A DNA stretch of 64,000 nt. Origin: Candidatus Parvarchaeota archaeon. Lineage in GTDB: Archaea; Nanobdellota; Nanobdellia; CSSed11-243R1. Positions 14,759-23,249 of the stretch are shown here, piece by piece. Below the pieces are notes generated by a model. It searched no databases and was not told where the DNA came from. It saw nothing but the letters and a program-made list of their open reading frames with translations. Position 1 is the stretch's first letter, and each line of letters begins with the position of its first letter. The position numbers and the translations under genes are program-made. The DNA is taken from assembly GCA_015522785.1 (NCBI GenBank), contig WALP01000030.1:18879-82878 (forward strand), read 5' to 3'.

Positions 14759-16168
14759 ATGGTAACTAAAGTCGTTCAACTTGGAGTTGGACAACAAGGT
14801 AAAAAGAATTTGGATAAACTCGCTCATTTGCGAGATAAAGAAGATTACCCAATAGATGTTATTGGGATAGTTGATGTAGACAAGAAAAAACTCGACGGGG
14901 TTAAAGACATTTTTCCAGAAGCAGAATTAGTTGTTGGAAAATCAAACAAAGTATTACCACATTTTAGGGATGCAAATCTTGTTTTTGACTCAACAAACAC
15001 ACCACATCATCTAGAAAACAGCAGCGTATGGGCAGAAGTAGGAAAAAAAGGAAGTGTTTATTCTTGTGAAAAGCCGTTCGCATTAGCACCACGCAAGGTA
15101 TTTCTTGACTCATATATTGGCAATATGACTGTAGATGGAGGTATTGGCTCGACCATATTAGATATGGACTCTAAAGGAATTACACCAATGGTAAACGCAG
15201 TGGAATCTTATATGGATACCAAAAGAGTTAGCTTAGATTTCATAAAGAAAAACGGATTAAAACTTGAAGAATTCTACTACTTTAGAGGCGGCTCGGTAAT
15301 CGACAAAATGAAAAAGACAGGTAGAAATATACTCCGCGACTTCGGCGGAGCATTTGAAGATAAGTTATCGCATGATATATTCAAACTCTTACAAACAATT
15401 AAGGCATCCTATGGTATTGAGAATAGTATTGAAAATAGATTGTATAATATGGTGTCTCCAAGTGGAAATTTATACACATTGGGGCTTCTTAAAGATGGCA
15501 AGATAATTTATGTAACGCCGGATGGAGAATTGACGACAGAGTTTAATAGAATGAATAATGACTCTTACGCAGATGTTAATCTGGGGTTATATCGTGGTGA
15601 TGATTTTAGTATTAGTGGAAAATTAGTGGCGACACATCTTGGAATTCCAGAGCCGCACAGAAGCAAGCTTGAAGAAATGCTAACTCCAGAAATTAAGGAA
15701 GCGGTGGCAGAATATGCGAGAGAGAAAGGTGTCGAATTGTCGCCAGGTGATATACATGGCGCATATGGATTTGATGATGGAATAGAAGCACGTATGGAAG
15801 AATTGAAACTCAAAGATGGAAGCAAAATAATTTCGCAGACATACGGAAATTTCTTTACGGTTTATGTGTCTCCCGAAGGAGAGCCGGAAGTACTTCAGTA
15901 CGGCTGGACAGATGGACATCTCGGATATGTGAGAAATGCCGTTGAAGTTGCTATGGGAAAAACAGAACCTCTTGCAGGTGCAGAAATTATTGATAAAAGT
16001 GAGGATATCTCTACAGCAATTGGGGCTGTTTACGTTGATGAATCAAAGTATAGTTATGGTGATGTGCATAGTCTTCGTGGCAATCGCATAGAAGTTTTTG
16101 ACTTGAAGGAATACCCAGAGATAGCAGAAATGTTCGAGCCGGATTTGTCGAGAGTGATTAATGGGTGA
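14759..16168 (+). CDS. Gfo/Idh/MocA-family oxidoreductase-like protein
   Basis: A 469-residue protein with an N-terminal Rossmann fold (GVGQQGKKNLDKL at about residues 8-20, then IDVIGIVDVD) and the CEKPFAL motif (about 106-112), equivalent to the EKP motif whose Lys contacts substrate. It is longer than the usual 330-400 residues. Its C-terminal half is divergent, so substrate is unknown; polyols and sugars are typical. It completes the operon with the fusion, HAD and SDR genes. NAD-dependent conversion of a phosphorylated sugar or polyol is a reasonable guess but unproven. Confidence 0.8.
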   Translation: MVTKVVQLGVGQQGKKNLDKLAHLRDKEDYPIDVIGIVDVDKKKLDGVKDIFPEAELVVGKSNKVLPHFRDANLVFDSTNTPHHLENSSVWAEVGKKGSVYSCEKPFALAPRKVFLDSYIGNMTVDGGIGSTILDMDSKGITPMVNAVESYMDTKRVSLDFIKKNGLKLEEFYYFRGGSVIDKMKKTGRNILRDFGGAFEDKLSHDIFKLLQTIKASYGIENSIENRLYNMVSPSGNLYTLGLLKDGKIIYVTPDGELTTEFNRMNNDSYADVNLGLYRGDDFSISGKLVATHLGIPEPHRSKLEEMLTPEIKEAVAEYAREKGVELSPGDIHGAYGFDDGIEARMEELKLKDGSKIISQTYGNFFTVYVSPEGEPEVLQYGWTDGHLGYVRNAVEVAMGKTEPLAGAEIIDKSEDISTAIGAVYVDESKYSYGDVHSLRGNRIEVFDLKEYPEIAEMFEPDLSRVING

Positions 16169-16171
16169 TGA

Positions 16172-16600
16172 GTGGTGTTCTACAAAAGAAAAAATAAAGG
16201 CGAGGATAATCCTCCACGGGATTATCCTTCTAATGTTTACAAATTAACAAAGAAATGGGGTGGACTTCGTCATAAGTCAGAAGAAAAATCTCCAGATGAT
16301 AACCAAACTGTTTTACTAAATACAGCTGATCGTATAATGGATGATATTTTATCACCCATTATAAGAATTGATGGTTTTTCAGAGTATCTTAGATGGTCAG
16401 CTACTTTTTTGTATCCAATTTATTATATCCTCAATGATATTATTGGATCTCATCCTAGTGGAAGCTCTGGTATTGCAATGATATCTACGATGGGTGCAGC
16501 AGATATTTTGTATAACAGATATAGAAAGAAGAAGATAGCAAAGGAAACAGATGAAATAATGTGGGAGTTAAACGAATTGGAAAAGAAGTTGGGTGATTAA
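16172..16600 (+). CDS. Hypothetical membrane-associated protein
   Basis: A 142-residue protein with a basic N-terminus and hydrophobic segments at about residues 75-95 and 100-118, then a charged helical C-terminus. It starts with GTG (16172 or 16175) right after the oxidoreductase, with GGGTGATG as ribosome-binding site, so it is probably the last gene of the operon. No family is recognised. Its GTG start is inferred from the ribosome-binding site; the ATG at 16168 is in another frame. Confidence 0.55.
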   Translation: MVFYKRKNKGEDNPPRDYPSNVYKLTKKWGGLRHKSEEKSPDDNQTVLLNTADRIMDDILSPIIRIDGFSEYLRWSATFLYPIYYILNDIIGSHPSGSSGIAMISTMGAADILYNRYRKKKIAKETDEIMWELNELEKKLGD

Positions 16601-16645
16601 TTATCCCAATGAGAGATAAAGAAAAACTTCGTAAATAATTGGTGA

Positions 16646-17014
16646 TTAGTTTCTTTCCCAAACATCATCCGACAGGGAGTTGTAAATGTTTTGGTTTTCT
16701 GTTTGTTTTTCATTTTTTGTTTCTTTGGGCTCCAAAAACCAATATGAAAGTTCATTTATGAAATAATAACGTCCAACCATGCGTACCATATGACTTTCGC
16801 CTAAAGAAACATTTCTTATTTTTAAAATTCCGATGTCGTAAAGATAGTTAAACAGTACTCTATCTTCGCTAGTTAGCATCGTATCTACTATCCCCTTATG
16901 AAATCCAAATATGTTTAGCAAGTAAGTCGCGATGCTCTCCGAATCCCCCTCAAATGCTTTACCACCGAGGTGTTCTTTAATTAGTTCAACTAATTCTTCT
17001 TTTCTTATATACAT
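16646..17014 (-). CDS. Hypothetical archaeal protein (possibly DUF6015)
   Basis: A 122-residue protein that begins MYIRKEELVELI. It has a helical N-terminal part, an LNIFGFHKGIVDTML segment, an SEDRVLFNYLYDIGIL helix pair and a basic strand ending ELSYWFLEPKE. This pattern resembles an archaeal family I know as DUF6015, winged-helix-like in layout, but I am not certain. I chose ATG 17014 (GTGAGAT site just upstream), eight bases after the Trm1 stop. The C-terminal 25 residues are polar and likely disordered. Confidence 0.65.
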   Translation of the reverse strand: MYIRKEELVELIKEHLGGKAFEGDSESIATYLLNIFGFHKGIVDTMLTSEDRVLFNYLYDIGILKIRNVSLGESHMVRMVGRYYFINELSYWFLEPKETKNEKQTENQNIYNSLSDDVWERN

Positions 17015-17021
17015 AATCTCA

Positions 17022-18092
17022 CTAAAAAGAGTAGTTTGTCCTAATTCCCTTACCACTAAAATGAGTGCGCGAGGCTTTAAATCCTTCTTTCTTTAATTCC
17101 TTAACTACCTCGTCAAGTTTTTTATCTTCCCATCCAAGCTCCCCAACTTCATAAAAGTAGGGAACATTTATCTTAGACTCTTCGAGCAGGCGGTTGAGGA
17201 ATTTTTCGTGTTTTTTTGTCATTTGCTTTATATATTTTGGATTTTCAAGCGAAATCATCGTTTTAATCAATTTTGAGTCCCACAAATTTCCAATATATAG
17301 TGGTCCAGCAAAAGAAAGCTTGTTTCCACACTTACATTTTTCGTGCATTTCAAATTTTGTCGCAAATCGTCTCTTGCATTTCGGACAGTAATATATAAAT
17401 CCAATATCTTGGAGAATTTCTTTTACATGGCTTCTTTTTGACTGAAAATAAATTCTATAATAGTGTTGAGTTGCATGGGCAAAAATTGGTTTTAAAGAAA
17501 TATTTTGTTTTGCGCCGAGCTCAATTACCGCTTTCGCAAGGATTCTAATCCCAATTTCGTGTGAAAACTTGGTTTTCAGTGAAAAACTCCCATATTTTCT
17601 AAAGCATGTCCATGGGTAAACTCCAAAAAGTGGGGCTGTGTCCGTCGCTGTGACTGCGAGGATACCGTCTTTTGCTAATCTTGGAATTGCCTGGCTTATG
17701 AAATTAATTGGTGAACCAAACGGGTCGATATCAATGAAATCAAATTTTTCCTTCATTGTCGCCATCAGTTCATTGGCGCGATTGTTTGAGATTTTAATTG
17801 GAGTAATTTTGTTGAGTTTTGCATTTTTTTTGATTAACTTCACAGCTTCTTTGTTTATATCATTGAACCACACTTTAGCTTTCGCTTCTTTTGCCAAGCG
17901 GAGCCCTCTTGCACCGCTTGCTGCAAGCAAGTCAAGAACTTTCTCTTTGCCAGTTGCTCTTAAGAAAAGAATTGAAATATCCCTATCAAATTCCTTCGCC
18001 GGATTGTAAAAAACAGGGAGTTTCTTTGAAATTTTCCCCAACGGAGCATAAAATTTTGTTTTTCCTTCATTTATAATCTCATATTTTGTCAT
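17022..18092 (-). CDS. trm1: tRNA (guanine26-N2)-dimethyltransferase Trm1
   Basis: A 356-residue Trm1 protein that makes m2G/m2,2G at G26 of tRNAs. It has the EGKTKFYAP start, a NPAKEFDRDISI segment, SAM-binding motif LLAASGARGLRLA (about 55-67), the catalytic DIDPFGSP motif (about 121-128) and the C-terminal zinc ligands CPKC and CKC. The family length is 350-390, so it is complete. All three tRNAs of this window have G at position 26, which suits the enzyme. The 3' end lies eight bases before the next gene. Confidence 0.95.
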   Translation of the reverse strand: MTKYEIINEGKTKFYAPLGKISKKLPVFYNPAKEFDRDISILFLRATGKEKVLDLLAASGARGLRLAKEAKAKVWFNDINKEAVKLIKKNAKLNKITPIKISNNRANELMATMKEKFDFIDIDPFGSPINFISQAIPRLAKDGILAVTATDTAPLFGVYPWTCFRKYGSFSLKTKFSHEIGIRILAKAVIELGAKQNISLKPIFAHATQHYYRIYFQSKRSHVKEILQDIGFIYYCPKCKRRFATKFEMHEKCKCGNKLSFAGPLYIGNLWDSKLIKTMISLENPKYIKQMTKKHEKFLNRLLEESKINVPYFYEVGELGWEDKKLDEVVKELKKEGFKASRTHFSGKGIRTNYSF

Positions 18093-18143
18093 GATGTTGT
18101 TAGTTTGGCAACATTTTTAAAAAATTAGGTTATAGTCAATCTT

Positions 18144-18623
18144 ATGAAGCTTAGCGAAACATATCTTTTTAATACATTGAAAAGCTACTATTGCGTACTC
18201 ATTTTTACCATCGCATTTATAGCAAGCTACTTTTTAGTTCCCGAAAAAATTTTCTATGGATGGTATACCATTCTTGGGATTTCATTTATGACTGTTTTTG
18301 CATTGGTTATAATGTGTATAGTGAGGAATATCAAGGAAAAAGTGGTGCTTGCCAAGACATATGGTGGTTCGATTGTAAGTATTATTGCAGTTGCTATCGG
18401 ACTTGCAGCTCTTGAGGTTTGTGGTGTCGGCGCTCCAGTTTGTGGCGCTACAATAGGAATTGGTATATTTTCCGCATTGCTTCCGAGTGTAGCACTTGGA
18501 TTCTTTGAAAAGTATGGAACATACATTGTTGTGTTCACTGTAATATTACAAGTGATTTCCCTTTATTTTATGAACTGTTTTAAAAAAATGGGAGCAGAAG
18601 TTTCTTTGAAAATCTCAAAATAG
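18144..18623 (+). CDS. Hypothetical multi-spanning membrane protein
   Basis: A 159-residue membrane protein with about four to five hydrophobic segments (residues about 15-33, 40-60, 73-93, 95-118 and 123-145). The third and fourth hold a conserved-looking pair of cysteines in VCGVGAPVCGA. No family is recognised with confidence. It overlaps the convergent gene on the other strand by nine bases at their stop codons, which is typical of compact genomes. Confidence 0.65.
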   Translation: MKLSETYLFNTLKSYYCVLIFTIAFIASYFLVPEKIFYGWYTILGISFMTVFALVIMCIVRNIKEKVVLAKTYGGSIVSIIAVAIGLAALEVCGVGAPVCGATIGIGIFSALLPSVALGFFEKYGTYIVVFTVILQVISLYFMNCFKKMGAEVSLKISK

Positions 18624-19211
18624 AGGTATGTTTATTCCCATACTTTTTATAAGAAAATCATAAATGATTATAGTTAACAGTATGATTGTTGCGGTAGCCA
18701 GAAGGTTGTATTTAGATACATGTTTTTGAAACTTCTTTGCCTGGCTGAATTTTGCGACATCAAGAAGCTCATCTCCAAAGTATATAGAAAGGATTGTTCC
18801 CACAAATGATAGAATTAAAATTATCCAGTAGTATGGGGTGGTTAATATTGCATAAAATAGCTTTAGCAATATAGTTTTTGAGAATAATTTTGTGTATCTC
18901 ACAAATGCGACAGCTACAAAGATTATTGCAACTAAATACGCAGCAAGCTGGGTGTAAATCATTCTAATCTTAAATAAAATCCGAGTTGGAAATGCGACCA
19001 AAAATCCCGCATCTGCAATAGGAGTACAAAATATGAAGAAACTCCAGCTTAATGCAGTTATAAATAAACCATTTGAAGTACCATATTTGTGCATAGCATA
19101 TACTCCATATACTACCACAATGAGGATTAATGTTGTAAATCTAAGGGCGCTGTTTTCTTTAGTTTCTTCTTTCATGAATTTGTGGTATCTCTCAGATATT
19201 TGTTCAAACAT
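18615..19211 (-). CDS. Hypothetical multi-spanning membrane protein
   Basis: A 198-residue membrane protein with about five spans (around residues 25-45, 50-70, 85-107, 120-145 and 170-190) and a short charged N-terminus. No family is recognised. It overlaps the convergent gene by nine bases. The pair of small membrane proteins ending on each other may be unrelated. Confidence 0.65.
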   Translation of the reverse strand: MFEQISERYHKFMKEETKENSALRFTTLILIVVVYGVYAMHKYGTSNGLFITALSWSFFIFCTPIADAGFLVAFPTRILFKIRMIYTQLAAYLVAIIFVAVAFVRYTKLFSKTILLKLFYAILTTPYYWIILILSFVGTILSIYFGDELLDVAKFSQAKKFQKHVSKYNLLATATIILLTIIIYDFLIKSMGINIPLF

Positions 19212-19261
19212 AACATTTCAAATATGTTTAGTTTTATAAATCTTCTAAAGTTTGAGTATCT

Positions 19262-19855
19262 ATGAAACTCATAAATAAAATTAATTCACTTAAGAAAAGT
19301 AAAGTTGGAAAAACTGTCAATGATAAAATTAAAGAATTTAAAGAGCTTGGGAAAAAATCCAAAAAAGAGATATTCAAAGAATTATGTTTTTGTATCCTAA
19401 CTGCAAATTACAGCGCCGCGGGAGGCATAAAAATTCAAAAGGAAATTGGAAATGGTTTTTTGACATTGTCGGAAAAACAGTTGGCTAAAAAGTTGAGGGA
19501 ATTAGGGCACCGCTTTCCAAATGCGCGTGCGGGATATATTGTTGAGGCTCGAAAGAAACTTAATGATTTGGAATTGAATAGGGATTGGCTTGTCAAAAAC
19601 ATAAAGGGAATTGGGATGAAGGAAGCAAGCCACTTTCTACGTAATATAGGTTTTGATGATTATGCCATAATTGATTTTCATATAATTGACATACTCGTTA
19701 AAAATGGCTTGATTGAAAAACCAAATACACTGACGCGGAAGCGTTACCTTGAAATTGAAGAAATTCTTCGAAAGCTTGCTAAAAAACTAAATCTCACGCT
19801 TGCAGAGCTTGATTTATACCTTTGGTATTTAGAAACAGGAAAAATTTTGAAATAA
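19262..19855 (+). CDS. 8-oxoguanine DNA glycosylase / AP lyase (Ogg2-type)
   Basis: A 197-residue helix-hairpin-helix DNA glycosylase of the archaeal Ogg2 type. The segments NYSAAGGIKIQKEIG, GHRFPNARAGYI and IKGIGMKEASHFLRNIG (HhH, with the catalytic Lys in GMKEAS) are followed by DYAIIDFHI with the catalytic Asp. It removes 8-oxoguanine and cuts at abasic sites. The length fits Ogg2. It lies near the peroxide and superoxide defence genes, which suits its role in oxidative damage repair. Confidence 0.93.
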   Translation: MKLINKINSLKKSKVGKTVNDKIKEFKELGKKSKKEIFKELCFCILTANYSAAGGIKIQKEIGNGFLTLSEKQLAKKLRELGHRFPNARAGYIVEARKKLNDLELNRDWLVKNIKGIGMKEASHFLRNIGFDDYAIIDFHIIDILVKNGLIEKPNTLTRKRYLEIEEILRKLAKKLNLTLAELDLYLWYLETGKILK

Positions 19856-19867
19856 AAAAAGAAAAAA

Positions 19868-20530
19868 TCACTTCTTCAATTTCTTGTGGCACAGCCACCA
19901 GTCAAAGCAGTCATATTCCTTTGGTCGCTTGGCTGCTGTCTTTTCGTCTGATGCCGGTGGAATAATCACTTCATCTTTTACAAGTTCATTGTTTGGCCAG
20001 TTTGCAGGTGTTGCGTAGCCCTTGTCTGCTGTCTGGAGTGCTTTAACTAACCTCAAAATCTCGTCCATGTTTCTCCCGACTTCTTGCGGATAATAAATTA
20101 TTGCTCTTATTATCCCTTTTGGGTCAACTACAAAAACTGCTCTCACTGTGTTGTTTCCCTTTTCAGGATGTATCATCCCAAGCTCGCAGGCGACATCTCC
20201 CATGTCATCTGCTATAATTGGAAACTCAATCTTAACCTTCAAATTGTCTTTTATCCATTCTTTCCATTTTATATGGCTGAATACCTGGTCAATACTTAAT
20301 CCTATCAGCTCACAGTTTAACTTTTTGAAATCTTTGTATCTTTTTTGAAATGCGACAAATTCTGTTGTACATACAGGTGTAAAATCTGCCGGATGGCTGA
20401 AAAGAACAAACCATTTCCCCTTAAAATGTTCTGGTAATTTTAGTCTTCCAGCTGTTGTTTGCACAATTAGTTTTGGAAATTTTTCCCCTATTGTCGGCAT
20501 ACCATAACATCCATTTATTGTTTCTTCCAA
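19868..20530 (-). CDS. Peroxiredoxin (archaeal Prx6-like)
   Basis: A 220-residue peroxiredoxin that reduces peroxides. The active site [13 protein letters not shown] contains the peroxidatic Cys (about residue 49), with the family Arg further on. C-terminal cysteines in YDCFDWWLC are the place where archaeal members carry resolving cysteines. I chose TTG 20530 because a GGAGGTGAG site lies four bases upstream; starts further upstream would add hydrophobic, uncoding-like sequence. It is divergent from an Lrp-type regulator and next to superoxide-reductase genes. Confidence 0.94.
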   Translation of the reverse strand: MEETINGCYGMPTIGEKFPKLIVQTTAGRLKLPEHFKGKWFVLFSHPADFTPVCTTEFVAFQKRYKDFKKLNCELIGLSIDQVFSHIKWKEWIKDNLKVKIEFPIIADDMGDVACELGMIHPEKGNNTVRAVFVVDPKGIIRAIIYYPQEVGRNMDEILRLVKALQTADKGYATPANWPNNELVKDEVIIPPASDEKTAAKRPKEYDCFDWWLCHKKLKK

Positions 20531-20582
20531 GCTCTCACCTCCAGTGATAAGGTTTATAAGTAAGGTGTGATATATAAACATT
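20531..20582. promoter_or_regulatory. Interlocked divergent promoters of peroxiredoxin and Lrp-type regulator
   Basis: Only 52 bases separate the two start codons. Rightward, the TATA element TTTATAAG (20553-20560) lies 26-27 bases before ATG 20583, so that mRNA is leaderless. Leftward, TGTTTATATA (RC of 20571-20580) predicts a start near 20549, leaving a short leader with GGAGGTGAG (RC of 20534-20542). Each promoter's TATA element lies inside the other's footprint, so both cannot be occupied at once. Confidence 0.65.
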
Positions 20583-21002
20583 ATGGTTCGAATTTCAAAC
20601 TTCAGTATTTTGGAGCTTTTGAAACAGAACGCAAGAATGTCATACTCAAAGATTGCAAAAAAACTTGGCGTGAGTGAAACTGCAATTAGAAAGAGAATAA
20701 AAAAGCTAGAAGAAGATGATATAATAAAGGGGTATTCATTGGAAATAAATCCACGCAACGCCGGGATATATGTAGCTATAATAGGGATTGACACTTCTCC
20801 AGAAGATTATCTTTCAGTATTAGAAAAAACCAAGAAGATGAAAGAAGTCATGAAACTTTATTCTTCACGTGGCGACCATATGATAATGATGGAATGTTGG
20901 TTTAGAGACAGAAAAAAACTCAATGATTTTAACAGAATGATAAGAAAAATAAAAGGGGTAAAAAAAGTTTGTCCCGCAATTTTATCTGAAAAACTAAAGT
21001 GA
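20583..21002 (+). CDS. Lrp/AsnC-family transcriptional regulator
   Basis: A 139-residue Lrp/AsnC protein. Residues about 5-55 are the helix-turn-helix ([25 protein letters not shown], in two helices, then [18 protein letters not shown]), and about 65-135 form the RAM effector/dimerisation domain. It shares its promoter region with peroxiredoxin, so it probably regulates it and its own expression. Its 3' end overlaps the superoxide reductase gene on the other strand by nine bases. The effector is unknown; a redox signal is inference. Confidence 0.9.
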   Translation: MVRISNFSILELLKQNARMSYSKIAKKLGVSETAIRKRIKKLEEDDIIKGYSLEINPRNAGIYVAIIGIDTSPEDYLSVLEKTKKMKEVMKLYSSRGDHMIMMECWFRDRKKLNDFNRMIRKIKGVKKVCPAILSEKLK

Positions 21003-21374
21003 ATTCTTCCAAAGCCCATGGAGGTTGCAGTAAATCCTAACTTCTATTTTGTCTGGATTAACATCAAATTCTGCTTCTGGTTTCTCATGTGGATGCAATT
21101 CTTTTTTGTAAATTTTGTCATCTGTAATTATCTCAATCCATTGTATGTAATGATTCTCTTCCATTGGATGTGGGACTTCTCCAACTTTTACCTTAATCCC
21201 ATTTTCTGTTTTTTCAATTATGGGAACGTGCTTCTCATTGCCAACATCATTTGTTTTTTCCTCAAGGAGTTTCATTGGTTTTCCGCAGCAAACTAACTCT
21301 CCTCCTCCCTCATTTACAACCTCAATTATATTTCCACAAACTTCACACTTGTAGATTTGAAGTTTTTTAGTCAT
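20994..21374 (-). CDS. Desulfoferrodoxin / superoxide reductase (2Fe type)
   Basis: A 126-residue two-domain superoxide reductase that turns superoxide into peroxide. The N-terminal desulforedoxin domain has the four Cys pattern CEVC...CC (about residues 9-12 and 28-29). The SOR domain has His ligands in [18 protein letters not shown] and a CNLHG motif (about residues 115-119) for the catalytic iron. Its start overlaps the upstream ferritin-like gene by four bases (ATGA), so they are translationally coupled. Confidence 0.95.
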   Translation of the reverse strand: MTKKLQIYKCEVCGNIIEVVNEGGGELVCCGKPMKLLEEKTNDVGNEKHVPIIEKTENGIKVKVGEVPHPMEENHYIQWIEIITDDKIYKKELHPHEKPEAEFDVNPDKIEVRIYCNLHGLWKNSL

Positions 21375-21655
21375 TTTGACAACTCCTCTTCAACTTCTTC
21401 CTTGCCTGCCTCAAGCTCTTTTACCTGCTCTTTGTCTGTTTTCAGCAAGAGGGTTTGAAATTCTCCAACATGTGTTTTTTCTTCCTTAGCAATATCAAGC
21501 AAAACTTTTTTTATGTCTTCGCTTTGCGCCATCGCCGCCAGCTGTTCATAAAGATTTATAGCATCTAACTCAGCAATTATTCCAACGCGGAGAATTTCCT
21601 CGTCAATTTTTTCCTTCTTTATTTTTTCCAGATTAATTGGTATTTTAGACATCAT
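21371..21655 (-). CDS. Small ferritin-like / rubrerythrin-like protein (EncFtn-type)
   Basis: A 94-residue helical protein with the iron-binding pattern [20 protein letters not shown]...[13 protein letters not shown] (Glu-Glu in helix 1, EExxH in helix 2), close to encapsulin-associated ferritin domains that assemble as dimers of two-helix units. The C-terminal tail is acidic. No encapsulin shell gene is seen here. A GGTGATAAA site precedes ATG 21655. It forms a two-gene unit with superoxide reductase: peroxide from that reaction could be used in iron oxidation, which is inference. Confidence 0.82.
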   Translation of the reverse strand: MMSKIPINLEKIKKEKIDEEILRVGIIAELDAINLYEQLAAMAQSEDIKKVLLDIAKEEKTHVGEFQTLLLKTDKEQVKELEAGKEEVEEELSK

Positions 21656-21716
21656 TTTATCACCATATTCATATAATTTGGCAACTTTTTTAAATGTATC
21701 ACCCCATTTTATTTCT

Positions 21717-22619
21717 ATGATTACTTATTTTAAAAGGACAATTAAAGATAAATCACTTAATGAGTTAGATAAGTTTAGCGTCGGTTGCTGGATAAATGTT
21801 ACTTCTCCTACAAAAGATGAAATGGAGTTCTTAGTCGAAAAATTTAAACTAGACAAACAAAACTTAATCGCGGGGTTGGATATAAATGAAACCCCGAGGA
21901 TAGACATTGTTGATAAAAAAATATATCTCTTTGTCAAAGATATAGCCTCAGATAAAGAACTTGAAACCATTCTCATTATAGTGAGTAATGATTTTGTATT
22001 AACACTATCCAAAAACGAAACAAGGGTTCTCAGAAAGATAATTGACAATAAAATAAAAATTTATACTACTCAAAAGCTGAAAAGCCTGATAAAAATACTT
22101 TCGCAAATGAACAAATCCTTCGAGAAAGAAACTCTTGAGATTGTAAGGGACGTCCGCCTGCGGAGAAAGAATATAAGGCGTTTAAGAGACAAAGACGTAA
22201 CGATGCTGTTGGAATATGAGGAGATTCTTAACAATTTTATTTATTATTACTATCACATGCTAATTTTATACAATAGAATGCTGAAAAAGATAAAATTCTA
22301 CGAAAAGGACAAAGAAATAATTGAGGATTTAGTTGTAGAAGCAAACGAGGGATTCAACTTGTGTAAATCCTCGCTTAAGACAATTTCCAACATTCGCGAC
22401 CACTATATGATTTTGCTTTCAAATAAGCTTAACAGAATTCTTACAATCCTGACTATAGTTACGATTTTTATAAGCATACCCGCAGCTATTTCAGGTATTT
22501 ATGGCATGAATATTTTACTACCATTACAGCATAATCCGAATGTTTTTTGGTACATCCTTGGTACCATTGGCGTAATTTGGATTTTGTTTTATATTTATCT
22601 AAAAAAGAAATTGTTTTAG
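21717..22619 (+). CDS. corA: CorA-family divalent cation transporter
   Basis: A 300-residue CorA-type magnesium/cobalt channel. A long cytosolic N-terminal part (residues 1 to about 235) with helical funnel segments precedes two C-terminal membrane spans. The pore motif is IYGMN at the end of the first span, and the final tail is KKKLF. I chose ATG 21717; the preceding TTG at 21678 has no support. A TATA-like stretch (TTTTTTAAATG) lies about 30 bases upstream. Confidence 0.93.
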   Translation: MITYFKRTIKDKSLNELDKFSVGCWINVTSPTKDEMEFLVEKFKLDKQNLIAGLDINETPRIDIVDKKIYLFVKDIASDKELETILIIVSNDFVLTLSKNETRVLRKIIDNKIKIYTTQKLKSLIKILSQMNKSFEKETLEIVRDVRLRRKNIRRLRDKDVTMLLEYEEILNNFIYYYYHMLILYNRMLKKIKFYEKDKEIIEDLVVEANEGFNLCKSSLKTISNIRDHYMILLSNKLNRILTILTIVTIFISIPAAISGIYGMNILLPLQHNPNVFWYILGTIGVIWILFYIYLKKKLF

Positions 22620-22627
22620 TAAAGGGA

Positions 22628-22945
22628 TTGAAAAATGGGAGAAAAAAAGTAGAAATAAAATACCACAACTTTGGTTATTTCAAAAAAGGTGAACTTGAAG
22701 AGATAAGAGGTATTTTGGAAAATGAGTTGGACGACTTAAAAGCAAGAAAAGCGTCTGGTTTCTGGGTTGTTGTTGAAGGCACCTTAAAAGAAGAAGGTTT
22801 GCCAAAAATTTTAGAAGAATTAAAAGAGCGACATAAAGGAGAAATAACGATTGGATTTAGCGGATATTCCCAAAAAGAAATAGTAAATCTATTGAATGAA
22901 ACACCGTATGAGCTTAACATAGAAGCAAGAAAATATTTAGGCTAA
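22628..22945 (+). CDS. Hypothetical protein
   Basis: About 105 residues from TTG 22628; the true start is uncertain because an open frame begins inside the CorA gene. The sequence KKVEIKYHNFGYFKKGELEEIRGILENEL followed by WVVVEGTLKEEGLPKILEEL looks like an alternating alpha/beta domain. No family is recognised. It overlaps the convergent eL33 gene by nine bases at their 3' ends. It probably is a real gene downstream of corA. Confidence 0.5.
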   Translation: MKNGRKKVEIKYHNFGYFKKGELEEIRGILENELDDLKARKASGFWVVVEGTLKEEGLPKILEELKERHKGEITIGFSGYSQKEIVNLLNETPYELNIEARKYLG

Positions 22946-23194
22946 AACTTTGCATTTTTTTCCTACTATTTGCCCTGGAAGCCCTTTTGAAAACTTAGCC
23001 CTCATAACACCTTTTTTTCCATGCACAGCAATTATCTTACCAATCATCTTTTTTTTCTTCGATACTGTAACTTCAACTTTTTTTCCAAGGAATCCGTGCG
23101 CTTTGACAAACCCTATCCCATCTGCTTTAATTAATATCTGATTTGGGTACTGCTTGTGTCTTCCTCTTTTGTAGCTTGTTATAATTGCTTCCAT
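22937..23194 (-). CDS. rpl35ae: 50S ribosomal protein L35Ae (eL33)
   Basis: An 85-residue L35Ae protein of the large subunit. It shows the start MEAIITSYKRGRHKQYPNQ, the conserved GFLGKKVEVTV segment and the hallmark VHGKKGVMRAKFSKGLPGQ. The length is typical of archaea. It is transcribed alone, convergent with the hypothetical gene next to it. Confidence 0.93.
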   Translation of the reverse strand: MEAIITSYKRGRHKQYPNQILIKADGIGFVKAHGFLGKKVEVTVSKKKKMIGKIIAVHGKKGVMRAKFSKGLPGQIVGKKCKVLA

Positions 23195-23249
23195 AACATC
23201 AACCGAAAGTTTGTTTATTTAAAAAGGTTTTGGAAAAATAAAAAACAAA

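Noticed and set aside
20531..20794. N-terminal extension of peroxiredoxin
   Set aside because: The extra residues are hydrophobic and overlap the promoter and the Lrp-type gene; the TTG with a GGAGGTGAG site is better.
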